Below the pieces are notes generated by a model. It was not told the DNA's origin and made no database searches. It saw only the letters and a list, made by a program, of their open reading frames with translations. DNA of 39,656 nucleotides from CAJWPI01 sp964635015 (GTDB lineage Bacteria > Pseudomonadota > Gammaproteobacteria > Magnimaribacterales > Magnimaribacteraceae), in the NCBI GenBank assembly GCA_964635015.1, contig CAZWMS010000013.1:1-39656 (forward strand). The letters run 5' to 3'. This document shows, piece after piece, positions 1 to 6,684 of this stretch. Position 1 is the stretch's first letter. Each line of letters starts with the position of its first letter. The position numbers and the translations under genes were made by a program.

Positions 1-335
1 TTGTATCTTACGGAGCCCATTACATAAGATTTGGACTGGAATATCCGCATATTTACGATTTGATGTTTGGAAATACAGATATAGACATGGCTCTTTATCC
101 AGATTTGGAAGCTCTATCTAACGCATCATTTGATGGATTAGTTCAGGGAGTAAAATCTACCATGCCTAATAAGCCTCAGAAGGAAATCTTTATAAAAGCA
201 TATAATATTTGGGCTTCAGTTCATGGGATAGTTGGAATTCTTAGGCGTTCGAAATGGCAAGGCAGAAAAACTGAAACTATTGAATGGATAAAAGAAAATA
301 TTGAAGACTATTTAAAGATGACAAGTTTTAGTTAA
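1..335 (+). CDS. TetR/AcrR-family transcriptional regulator, C-terminal fragment (WHG-type ligand domain)
   Basis: The open frame already runs at the left edge, so the start and the DNA-binding helix-turn-helix lie outside the window; about 110 C-terminal residues are visible. They read through an aromatic stretch (HYIRFGLEYPHIYDLMFG) and later WASVHGIVGIL, the pattern of the WHG-type C-terminal effector/dimerisation domain of TetR-family repressors, where the W-x-x-V-H-G motif gives the name. Such proteins normally repress a nearby gene until a small ligand binds; neither ligand nor target can be read here. The gene ends at a TAA 57 bp before the tmRNA 3' end, which is on the opposite strand. 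The family call rests on the C-terminal domain alone. Confidence 0.6.
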   Translation, partial: VSYGAHYIRFGLEYPHIYDLMFGNTDIDMALYPDLEALSNASFDGLVQGVKSTMPNKPQKEIFIKAYNIWASVHGIVGILRRSKWQGRKTETIEWIKENIEDYLKMTSFS

Positions 336-392
336 GAAAAGTTAATCACTAAGCAGACATTTGAAAGATCAAAGCAAAGAGAGCACACGTTA

Positions 393-745
393 TGGTGGAG
401 GCGGCGGGAATTGAACCCGCGTCCATCAGCACTCTGCCATAAGGTCTACATGTTTAGTTTCATCTATTAATTTTGTTTAATAGGGCCCGATGAACAGGGC
501 TTATCAAACGATCCCATATTTACTTAGGAAATTGCATATGAGAACTACAATGTCCGCAGTCCGTGAAATCGTCTGTCGTAACAATGGCACGGACACCAAG
601 TTAAAACAGTTAGCAATTTAAGCTGCTAAAGCGTAGTCTGCGTTTTCGCCAACTAACATGTTTGTAGTAGTTTATTTACGAGAATTACTACCTTCTCGAC
701 ATGCACTCGCGGGTTTGTTACTGCTGTCGAATCCAGTTCGCCCCC
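393..745 (-). ncRNA. ssrA: Transfer-messenger RNA (tmRNA)
   Basis: Read on the minus strand, the RNA begins GGGGGCGAACTGGATTCGAC and ends with a T-arm (GGGTTCAATTCCC) followed by CGCCTCCACCA. GGGGGCG pairs with CGCCUCC to form the tRNA-like acceptor stem, leaving ACCA at the 3' end. The length of 353 nt is normal for a one-piece bacterial tmRNA. An internal reading frame ends in the canonical YALAA-stop tag. tmRNA with SmpB rescues ribosomes stalled on broken mRNA and marks the nascent peptide for proteolysis. smpB lies immediately upstream on the same strand. Confidence 0.97.
618..650 (-). other. tmRNA proteolysis-tag reading frame (GENADYALAA)
   Basis: Inside tmRNA, after a TAGTT that matches the TAGTC preceding the E. 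coli resume codon, the frame GGC GAA AAC GCA GAC TAC GCT TTA GCA GCT TAA encodes GENADYALAA. With the alanine carried by charged tmRNA the added tag would be A-GENADYALAA. The C-terminal ALAA is the degron recognised by ClpXP/ClpAP. The resume codon is assigned by alignment to the E. coli layout (ANDENYALAA, resume codon GCA), so Gly as first coded residue is inferred. Confidence 0.85.
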
Positions 746-759
746 AGAAAGGATTCGAA

Positions 760-765
760 ATTATA
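760..765 (-). promoter_or_regulatory. Putative tmRNA promoter -10 element
   Basis: A perfect TATAAT on the minus strand lies 14 nt upstream of the mature tmRNA 5' end. A start about 7 nt downstream would leave a short leader for RNase P to remove, as in other tmRNAs. No good -35 element is visible 17 nt further up (TTTAAA only). It lies between smpB and ssrA, so tmRNA can be made independently of smpB. Confidence 0.6.
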
Positions 766-808
766 CAGATAACTATCAATAATTTAAAAAAAAGTAATCA
801 GGTTAAGA

Positions 809-1285
809 CTAAGATTTAGTTCTATTTCTCAATTCTCTAGCTTTCTGTCTATCCCAGTCTCTTGATTTAATAGACTGGCGCTTGTCTTGCTTTTGTTTGC
901 CCTTGGCTAAAGCTATTTCACATTTAATTAAGTTTTTCTTCCAAAAAAGTTTAGTTGGAATACAGGTTAATCCTTTTTGTTGAGTTGACTTAAAAATTTC
1001 AGCTAATTCTTTTTTATTTAAAAGTAATTTTCTCGTTCTAGTTGGATCATTCTCTTGATTACTGTTAGCCAAAGGACTTATATAGCATCCAATCAACCAA
1101 GCCTCTTTATCTTTGAGGAGAACATATGATTCAGCAATTTGTGCTTTTCCAAGTCGAATACTTTTAACTTCCCAGCCCTCAAATGAAATTCCTGCCTCAA
1201 ATTTCTGAGTTAATTCAAAATTAAATCTGGCCCTTCTATTTTGAGCTATAACCTTTTCAAACTTCTTTTTCTTCTTATTCACCAT
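809..1285 (-). CDS. smpB: SsrA-binding protein SmpB
   Basis: The 158-residue protein matches SmpB over its full length: RRARFNFELTQKFEAGISFEGWEVKSIR at residues about 17-45 is the family signature (an OB-fold/beta-barrel that binds the tRNA-like domain of tmRNA), and the basic C-terminal tail (DKRQSIKSRDWDRQKARE...) is the part that inserts into the empty ribosomal mRNA channel. SmpB delivers alanyl-tmRNA to stalled ribosomes. tmRNA lies 63 bp downstream on the same strand, a common pairing. It diverges from the membrane-protein gene at 1325 with a 39-bp spacer. The ATG at 1285 gives the usual basic N-terminus (MVNKKKKK). Confidence 0.96.
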   Translation of the reverse strand: MVNKKKKKFEKVIAQNRRARFNFELTQKFEAGISFEGWEVKSIRLGKAQIAESYVLLKDKEAWLIGCYISPLANSNQENDPTRTRKLLLNKKELAEIFKSTQQKGLTCIPTKLFWKKNLIKCEIALAKGKQKQDKRQSIKSRDWDRQKARELRNRTKS

Positions 1286-1324
1286 TAGAGTATAAATCTA
1301 AGTGTAGAATATTTTATATTATCT

Positions 1325-1801
1325 ATGAATACTGGCGACTTAATAGAAAGGAATATAAAGGGAAAGTTACTTTTATTTCTCTTACCTTTAGTTCTTCTTA
1401 CCTCAATGGTTTGGTTCACATCAGACTTTACAGCTCAAAAAATAGCTTATTTATTTCAGATTTATTTAAGTTTAACTCTTTGTTTCATTTCAGGGTTTCT
1501 TTGGTCTCAATCAGGACTTTTTAAAGTAGCAAACCTAAGATACTTAGGCTCAATAATTTTATTAGTAACCCTTAGTTCAGGTTTTCTGAGTATTTTATTA
1601 ATACCGGTTTATGGTTTAATAATGATCTTAATTCTTCTTTTGGGCATAAGGTTCCTTCAACTTCCTGATAGAATTAAAACTATATTTCCAGTATGGTTCT
1701 TACAATTAGTTAATAAAATTAATGTCATGATCTGTATTTGTATCTTACTCATGCTAACCTATTGGTTGAATCCTTATTCAAATCCTTTGTTTTACTTTTA
1801 A
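1325..1801 (+). CDS. Small multi-pass inner-membrane protein, DUF3429-like
   Basis: The 158-residue product is dominated by four to five hydrophobic helices (roughly residues 13-30, 40-60, 72-90, 92-110 and 130-148). The order of features, a helix containing SLTLCFISGFLW near residue 50 and a late PVWFLQLVNKIN segment ahead of the last helix, resembles DUF3429 membrane proteins, whose function is unknown. The match is by eye to a degenerate pattern and is tentative. It ends 2 bp before the ATG of the next transporter gene, so the two are probably co-transcribed and translationally coupled. No catalytic residues can be named. Confidence 0.6.
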   Translation: MNTGDLIERNIKGKLLLFLLPLVLLTSMVWFTSDFTAQKIAYLFQIYLSLTLCFISGFLWSQSGLFKVANLRYLGSIILLVTLSSGFLSILLIPVYGLIMILILLLGIRFLQLPDRIKTIFPVWFLQLVNKINVMICICILLMLTYWLNPYSNPLFYF

Positions 1802-1803
1802 TA

Positions 1804-3168
1804 ATGCCTTCAGAAGAAAGAAAATCTATTCACGGAACATGGAAAGGGAGATGGACTTTCATTCTCGCTGCAGCTGGTTCAGCTGTAGGTTTAGGGAACA
1901 TATGGAAATTTCCTTACATGGCAGGTGAGTATGGGGGTGGTGCTTTTGTTCTTATTTACCTTGCCTGTATTCTTCTTATTGGTGTTCCAATTATGGTTGC
2001 TGAAATTCTAATTGGTAGAAGGGGAAGAAGCAGTCCAGCTAACTCTATGTCTTATTTAGCTGGAGAAGCTAAGACTTTTCCTCATTGGAAGTTTTTAGGG
2101 GTAATGGGAGCGGTCGCAGGTTTGCTTATATTATCATTTTACAGCGTTGCAGCTGGATGGGCTTTTTCTTATATTTTTGAAGATTTCAAGGGAACATCTG
2201 CGCAGTTTTATAATGATGAATTTAGTAACTTTCTAACCAATGAGGTTAGTCTAATTTTTTACCACTCTGCTTTTATTTTCTTAACTATTTTTGTAGTAGC
2301 TAAAGGTGTAATTGAAGGCCTAGAGGTTTGGCTGAATAGACTTATGCCTATTCTTTTTATTATTCTTTTGCTTCTCTGCATTTATGCAACTCAGACTGGC
2401 GCATTTATGCAAGGAGTAATGTATCTTTTTGAACCGGATTTCAGCAAGATAACCCCGACAGTTATTTTAGCTGCTCTAGGTCAAGCCTTCTTTACCCTGA
2501 GTCTAGGTATGGGAGCTATTATGGCCTATGGAGCTTATATGCCTTCAGATCAAAACATAGCCCCTACTGCATTGTCTGTAGCTATGCTGGATACAGGCGT
2601 TGCTATATTGGCTGGTATAGCAATTTTCCCTGTTGTTTTTGCTAATGGATTAGAGCCTTCTTCTGGTCCAGGGCTTGTTTTTATCACTTTACCTTGGGCC
2701 TTTGTAAATATGCCACTTGGAATAATTTTTGGAAAGTTATTTTTCATTCTTTTAAGCATAGCAGCACTAAGTTCTGCTATATCTCTTTTAGAGCCAGGAG
2801 TAGCTTGGGTAGTAGAATCACTTAAAATAAGCAGACTAAAAGCTGCCGTAGGACTTGGCTTGGTTGCATGGATTCTAGGTATCTTTAGCGCTCTTTCATT
2901 CGATCTTTTATCGGAATACACTTTTATTGCAGGAAAGAATTTTTTTGATTCAATGGATTTTTTGTCTAACCAAATTCTTCTTCCTCTTGGTGGAATATTT
3001 ATTGCAATATTTGTCGGATGGGTCATGAAGCCTAAACATGTTCTTTCTGAGTTGGGCTTGCAAAGAGGATTCTTTTTAAATACTTGGTTCTTTTTACTTA
3101 AATATGTTGCTCCAGTAATGGTTGCCTTAATTCTTATTTTAGCTGTTTTCTTTGGAGTTACTGTTTGA
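1804..3168 (+). CDS. Sodium-dependent transporter, neurotransmitter:sodium symporter (SNF/LeuT) family
   Basis: The 454-residue protein begins with a short cytoplasmic lead and then W-x-F-I-L-A-A-A-G-S-A-V-G-L-G-N-I-W-K-F-P at residues about 19-38, the TM1 signature of the LeuT/NSS family; the unwound GSAVGLGN segment contributes Na+ and substrate sites in LeuT. Roughly 11-12 membrane helices follow, with GQAFFTLSLGMGAIMAYGAYM (TM6-like) in the middle. It should import an amino acid or related amine with Na+; the substrate cannot be read. The open frame extends upstream to 1738, but that part overlaps the preceding gene; the ATG at 1804 starts right after its stop. Its 3' end overlaps bamE (opposite strand) by 30 bp. 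Confidence 0.92.
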   Translation: MPSEERKSIHGTWKGRWTFILAAAGSAVGLGNIWKFPYMAGEYGGGAFVLIYLACILLIGVPIMVAEILIGRRGRSSPANSMSYLAGEAKTFPHWKFLGVMGAVAGLLILSFYSVAAGWAFSYIFEDFKGTSAQFYNDEFSNFLTNEVSLIFYHSAFIFLTIFVVAKGVIEGLEVWLNRLMPILFIILLLLCIYATQTGAFMQGVMYLFEPDFSKITPTVILAALGQAFFTLSLGMGAIMAYGAYMPSDQNIAPTALSVAMLDTGVAILAGIAIFPVVFANGLEPSSGPGLVFITLPWAFVNMPLGIIFGKLFFILLSIAALSSAISLLEPGVAWVVESLKISRLKAAVGLGLVAWILGIFSALSFDLLSEYTFIAGKNFFDSMDFLSNQILLPLGGIFIAIFVGWVMKPKHVLSELGLQRGFFLNTWFFLLKYVAPVMVALILILAVFFGVTV

Positions 3169-3504
3169 ATTCTCTAGTTCTTTAGGAAGATCTTCCACCC
3201 AAAATAATAATTTACCTTCAGAGAAATACAAAGTCACTTTGCTCTCACTATAGACCATATCCCCTTGACGGACAGAAGTGTAATAATCCCATCTGTTTTT
3301 ATTAAAAGTATCGCTTATTAAGGGAGTTCCTAAGACATATTTCACTTGGGATTCCGTCATGCCCACTTCAAGATTTTTTAGCATTTTCTGATCTACTAAA
3401 TTCCCTTGATTTATGACTAATTTAAATACATTAGGAAAGATGCTGCAACTTAGTAGACTAAAAGAAATCAAAAAAGCAAAAAAAATTTTTAATTCTGTTT
3501 TCAT
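3139..3504 (-). CDS. bamE: Outer membrane protein assembly factor BamE (SmpA/OmlA lipoprotein)
   Basis: The 121-residue protein has a lipoprotein signal peptide with lipobox LLSC, the acylated Cys being residue 20. The mature part has the SmpA/OmlA pattern: LEVGMTESQVKYVLGTPLI at about 45-63 and RWDYYTSVRQG at about 71-81. BamE is an outer-membrane-anchored accessory of the BAM complex, whose core protein BamA is encoded at 15276-17690. It is divergent from fur, as in Pseudomonas (omlA-fur). The last 30 bp overlap the convergent SNF transporter gene; the Ser/Asn-rich C-terminal residues come from that overlap. Confidence 0.93.
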   Translation of the reverse strand: MKTELKIFFAFLISFSLLSCSIFPNVFKLVINQGNLVDQKMLKNLEVGMTESQVKYVLGTPLISDTFNKNRWDYYTSVRQGDMVYSESKVTLYFSEGKLLFWVEDLPKELENSNSNSKENS

Positions 3505-3557
3505 TTTTTATTAGATACCTTATTCTAATGTTAATATAAGTAAGAAAGGATCTTATT

Positions 3558-3965
3558 GTGACAGAAGACGCAGAATTAAAGAAGGTGGGTTTAAAAGTAA
3601 CTCTTCCCAGGTTGCGTGTTTTAGAATTATTTGAAGAATCAAAGCCAGCTCACCTAAGTGCTGAAGATATTTACAAGGCATTATTGGATGCAGGAGAAGA
3701 AGTAGGTCTAGCAACAGTTTATAGAGTTTTGACCCAATTTGAGCAGGCAGGGATTTGTATGAGGCATAATTTTGAAGAAGGTCATGCTGTATACGAACTA
3801 ACTCCAACACACCACCACGATCATATGGTTTGCATAGAAACTGGAGATATTATCGAATTTAGTTGTGAAGATATAGAAAAATTTCAAGTTTCAGTAGCAG
3901 AATCTAGAGGCTATGAAATAGTAGATCACACCATGGTCTTGTATGTGAAACCTAAGAAAAAATAA
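3558..3965 (+). CDS. fur: Ferric uptake regulator Fur
   Basis: The 135-residue protein has the Fur winged-helix domain (LKVTLPRLRVLELF, LATVYRVLTQFEQAGI) and the metal-binding hinge HHHDH at residues 85-89 followed by Cys92. The second Cys of the E. coli C-x-x-C zinc site is Thr95 here, as in single-cysteine Fur proteins such as that of Pseudomonas aeruginosa. Fe2+-loaded Fur represses iron-acquisition genes. The start is GTG at 3558; the upstream AAAGGA (3545-3550) is a suitable ribosome-binding site and the protein aligns from its first residues. It is divergent from bamE across a 53-bp spacer. recN, which follows fur in Pseudomonas, is absent. Confidence 0.96.
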   Translation: MTEDAELKKVGLKVTLPRLRVLELFEESKPAHLSAEDIYKALLDAGEEVGLATVYRVLTQFEQAGICMRHNFEEGHAVYELTPTHHHDHMVCIETGDIIEFSCEDIEKFQVSVAESRGYEIVDHTMVLYVKPKKK

Positions 3966-3971
3966 TAATAT

Positions 3972-4000
3972 CTTGAATCAGTCTTTTTTAATCCCCATAT
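3972..4000 (+). promoter_or_regulatory. Sigma-32 (RpoH) heat-shock promoter for grpE
   Basis: CTTGAA (3972-3977), a 15-nt spacer, then CCCCATAT (3993-4000) matches the established RpoH consensus (CTTGAAA-N11-16-CCCCATNT) almost perfectly. The predicted start site lies only about 13 nt before the grpE start codon, right at its ribosome-binding site, so the leader would be very short. Confidence 0.88.
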
Positions 4001-4019
4001 TAGGGAAAAGGAGAAAAAA

Positions 4020-4604
4020 TTGCCTAAAGAAGCTAAAAAAAAGCAAAAAATAGCCAAAGCTAATACCGCTAAAAAAATTTCATCAGAAAGCACATTAGAA
4101 GAAGAGAGAGGTTCTGACAAAGAATTATTGGAGAAGGAGCTCAATAAGAAAATAGAAGATTTAACTGACCAACTTTTAAGAACTCAAGCTGAAATACAGA
4201 ATGTTCGAAGGATATCAAGCCAAGAAGTAACTAGAGCAAGATTATTTGGTATTGAATCTTTAGCTCTAGAGTTTTTATCAGTGGGAGATAATTTACAAAG
4301 AGCTCTTGACTCGAGTAAAGAAGAAAACGATATAGGTTCAATTGTAGAGGGCTTAGAGCTAACACTAAAAAGCTTCGAAGCTTCGTTGGAGTCTGCGGGT
4401 GTTAGGCCAGTAGATCCAGAAGGAGAGATTTTTAACCCAGAAAAACATGAAGCTATTTCAATTATAGAAGATGAAAAGATAGAAGAAAATTCTATACTGG
4501 AAGTTATTCAAAGAGGATTTACTATACAAGATAGAATTCTAAGACCTGCGAGGGTAGTTGTATCAAAAAAACCCAAAAAAGATAATTCAACCTTGAAAAA
4601 TTAA
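4020..4604 (+). CDS. grpE: Nucleotide exchange factor GrpE
   Basis: The 194-residue protein has a lysine-rich, disordered start, a long coiled coil (about residues 38-85: LLEKELNKKIEDLTDQLLRT..AEIQNVRR) and the C-terminal beta domain with FNPEKHEAIS near 140 and the ending GFTIQDRILRPARVVVSK. GrpE is the homodimeric thermosensor that releases ADP from DnaK, encoded next. The start is a rare TTG at 4020, chosen because AAGGAG (4008-4013) sits 6 nt upstream and no in-frame ATG occurs before the coiled coil. A sigma-32 promoter lies directly upstream, and the promoter for dnaK overlaps the last codons. Confidence 0.95.
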   Translation: MPKEAKKKQKIAKANTAKKISSESTLEEERGSDKELLEKELNKKIEDLTDQLLRTQAEIQNVRRISSQEVTRARLFGIESLALEFLSVGDNLQRALDSSKEENDIGSIVEGLELTLKSFEASLESAGVRPVDPEGEIFNPEKHEAISIIEDEKIEENSILEVIQRGFTIQDRILRPARVVVSKKPKKDNSTLKN

Positions 4605-4619
4605 AGAATAGCCCCATTT
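4592..4619 (+). promoter_or_regulatory. Sigma-32 (RpoH) heat-shock promoter for dnaK
   Basis: CTTGAA (4592-4597; CTTGAAA with the next base), a 14-nt spacer and CCCCATTT (4612-4619) form a near-consensus RpoH promoter. The -35 lies inside the final codons of grpE. It gives dnaK-dnaJ its own heat-shock start, about 33 nt before the dnaK ATG. Confidence 0.88.
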
Positions 4620-4658
4620 TCTAGATATTAAAAAGATTCATAAATTCGGAGAAGAATA

Positions 4659-6629
4659 ATGGCAAAAGTTATTGGTATAGATTTAGGAACTACTAATTCC
4701 TGTGTTTCTATAATGGAAGGCGATAAAGCAAAGGTAATAGAAAACTCAGAAGGAGCTAGAACAACACCTTCAGTTGTAGCTTATGGAGAAGAGTTAACTG
4801 TAGGAGCTCCTGCTAAGAGACAAGCTGTAACTAATCCTGAAAGTACTCTTTATGCAATTAAGAGATTGATAGGAAGAAAGCACGATGACGATGTAGTAAA
4901 GAAAGACATAAAGATGGTTCCATACAAAATAGTTCCAGCAGATAATGGAGATGCTTGGATAGAAGCCAATGGGGATAAACTGGCTCCTCAGCAAGTATCA
5001 GCAGAGATCTTGAAGAAGATGAAGAAAACTGCTGAAGGCTATCTTGGTCATGAGGTAAAGGAGGCAGTTATAACAGTTCCTGCTTATTTCAATGATTCAC
5101 AAAGACAGGCCACTAAAGATGCTGGAAAAATAGCAGGGTTAGAGGTAAAAAGAATAATTAATGAACCGACGGCTGCAGCTTTGGCTTATGGTTTGGATAA
5201 AGGAAAGGGTGATGCAAAAATAGCAGTATATGATCTAGGGGGAGGAACTTTTGATATATCTATAATTGAAATAGCCGAAGTTGAGGGAGAACATCAATTC
5301 GAAGTTCTATCAACAAATGGAGATACCTTCCTAGGAGGAGAGGACTTTGATTTAGCCATAATAGAGTATTTAGCTAAAGAGTTTAAGACTGAGTCAGGAG
5401 TAGATTTACATACTGATCCTTTAGCTTTACAACGTTTAAAAGAAGCAGCTGAGAAAGGAAAAATAGAATTATCTAGTAATCAGCAAACTGAAATCAATCT
5501 ACCTTACATAACAGCTGATTCCTCAGGACCTAAACATTTTGTTCATAAATTAACTAGAGCTAAATTAGAGTCTTTGGTAGGAAACCTTGTAGAAAAAACT
5601 ATAAAGCCTGTAGAGATTGCATTGAAAGATGCAGGCCTTAAGACCTCAGACATAGATGAAGTTATTTTGGTAGGAGGACAGACCAGAATGCCGATGGTTC
5701 AAAAGAAAGTAAAAGATTTTTTTGGAAAGGAAGCAAGAAAAGATGTAAATCCTGACGAAGCTGTAGCAGTAGGTGCTGCTATACAAGGAGCAGTGCTTTC
5801 AGGTGATGTGACAGATGTCTTGTTACTGGATGTCACTCCACTTACTTTGGGTATAGAAACAATGGGCAGAGTTATGACTCCACTTATAGATAAAAATACA
5901 ACTATTCCTACAAATAAATCTCAAATCTTCTCAACAGCTGAAGACAATCAAACTGCTGTTACAGTTCACGTGCTTCAAGGTGAAAGAAAACAAGCGTCAG
6001 AAAATAAAACACTAGGTCAATTCAATCTTACAGATATTCCTGCTGCACCGAGAGGAATGCCTCAAATTGAAGTAACTTTTGATATAGATGCAAATGGTAT
6101 TCTAAATGTCTCAGCTAAAGATAAAGCTACAGGAAAAGAACAGTCTATAGAAATAAAGGCCTCTAGCGGCTTGTCAGAAGACGAAATAGAAAAAATGGTT
6201 AAGGATGCTGAAGCCCATTCTGAAGAGGATAAAAAATTTGAAGAATTAGTTCAAGTTAAGAATATGGGAGAGAACCTAGTCCACAGTTGTAAAAAAACCA
6301 TAGAAGAAGCTTCTGATAAAGTTGAGAGCTCAGAAAAAGAATCCATAGAGACATGTATTAAAGATCTTGAGGAAGCTCTTAAAACAGAAGATAAGTCTTT
6401 GATAGATGAAAAAATTAAATCTTTAAGTGAAGCATCTGCCCCTTTGGCTCAAAAACTTTATGAAGAAGAAGCTAAGAAAAAAGAACAAACTTCAGATAAA
6501 AATGAGAAAACGGAATCTAAAGCAGACTCAGATGCAGTTGATGCAGATTTTGAAGAGGTAAAGGAAGAGAAAACTGAAGAGACTACAAAAGAAGAAAAAA
6601 CAGAAGAGGCCAAAGAAGAAAGTAAGTAA
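4659..6629 (+). CDS. dnaK: Chaperone protein DnaK (Hsp70)
   Basis: The 656-residue Hsp70 has an ATPase domain (about 1-385) with GIDLGTTNSCV at 6-16, the phosphate-binding GGGTFDIS near 195 and GGQTRMP near 343; the hydrophobic interdomain linker DVLLLDVTPLTLG at about 386; a substrate-binding beta domain; and a helical lid to about 600. It folds and protects proteins in the cytoplasm with DnaJ and GrpE, both adjacent. The typical family ending (DADFEEV) is followed by about 20 additional Glu/Lys/Thr-rich residues built on repeated EEKTEE units, making it somewhat longer than E. coli DnaK (638). Start ATG 4659 is preceded by GGAGAAG. Its own sigma-32 promoter lies upstream. Confidence 0.98.
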   Translation: MAKVIGIDLGTTNSCVSIMEGDKAKVIENSEGARTTPSVVAYGEELTVGAPAKRQAVTNPESTLYAIKRLIGRKHDDDVVKKDIKMVPYKIVPADNGDAWIEANGDKLAPQQVSAEILKKMKKTAEGYLGHEVKEAVITVPAYFNDSQRQATKDAGKIAGLEVKRIINEPTAAALAYGLDKGKGDAKIAVYDLGGGTFDISIIEIAEVEGEHQFEVLSTNGDTFLGGEDFDLAIIEYLAKEFKTESGVDLHTDPLALQRLKEAAEKGKIELSSNQQTEINLPYITADSSGPKHFVHKLTRAKLESLVGNLVEKTIKPVEIALKDAGLKTSDIDEVILVGGQTRMPMVQKKVKDFFGKEARKDVNPDEAVAVGAAIQGAVLSGDVTDVLLLDVTPLTLGIETMGRVMTPLIDKNTTIPTNKSQIFSTAEDNQTAVTVHVLQGERKQASENKTLGQFNLTDIPAAPRGMPQIEVTFDIDANGILNVSAKDKATGKEQSIEIKASSGLSEDEIEKMVKDAEAHSEEDKKFEELVQVKNMGENLVHSCKKTIEEASDKVESSEKESIETCIKDLEEALKTEDKSLIDEKIKSLSEASAPLAQKLYEEEAKKKEQTSDKNEKTESKADSDAVDADFEEVKEEKTEETTKEEKTEEAKEESK

Positions 6630-6684
6630 CAGGGATAATGCTAACTTCTAGACCACCCTTTTACTTTTTTTCAGGCATAAAAAG

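Noticed and set aside
393..430. tRNA-like T-arm on the minus strand that could be called as a separate tRNA
   Set aside because: It pairs with the 5' end at 739-745 as the tmRNA acceptor domain; no anticodon arm is present locally.
1286..1324. Overlapping divergent promoters for smpB and the membrane-protein gene
   Set aside because: TATACT and TATATT hexamers occur, but so close to the start codons and with such poor -35 elements that they cannot be supported in this A+T-rich DNA.
1738..1803. N-terminal extension of the SNF transporter
   Set aside because: It overlaps the preceding membrane-protein gene, and the family-typical start is the ATG at 1804.
2550..3026. 158-codon minus-strand ORF inside the SNF transporter gene
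   Set aside because: It lies wholly within a well-supported gene and its protein has no recognisable family or plausible composition; a shadow frame.
3505..3557. Fur box in the bamE/fur spacer
   Set aside because: No convincing match to the GATAATGATAATCATTATC consensus was seen in the A+T-rich spacer.
6630..6684. Third heat-shock promoter before dnaJ
   Set aside because: The gap lacks CTTGAA and CCCCAT elements; the CCACCC sequence alone is not enough.
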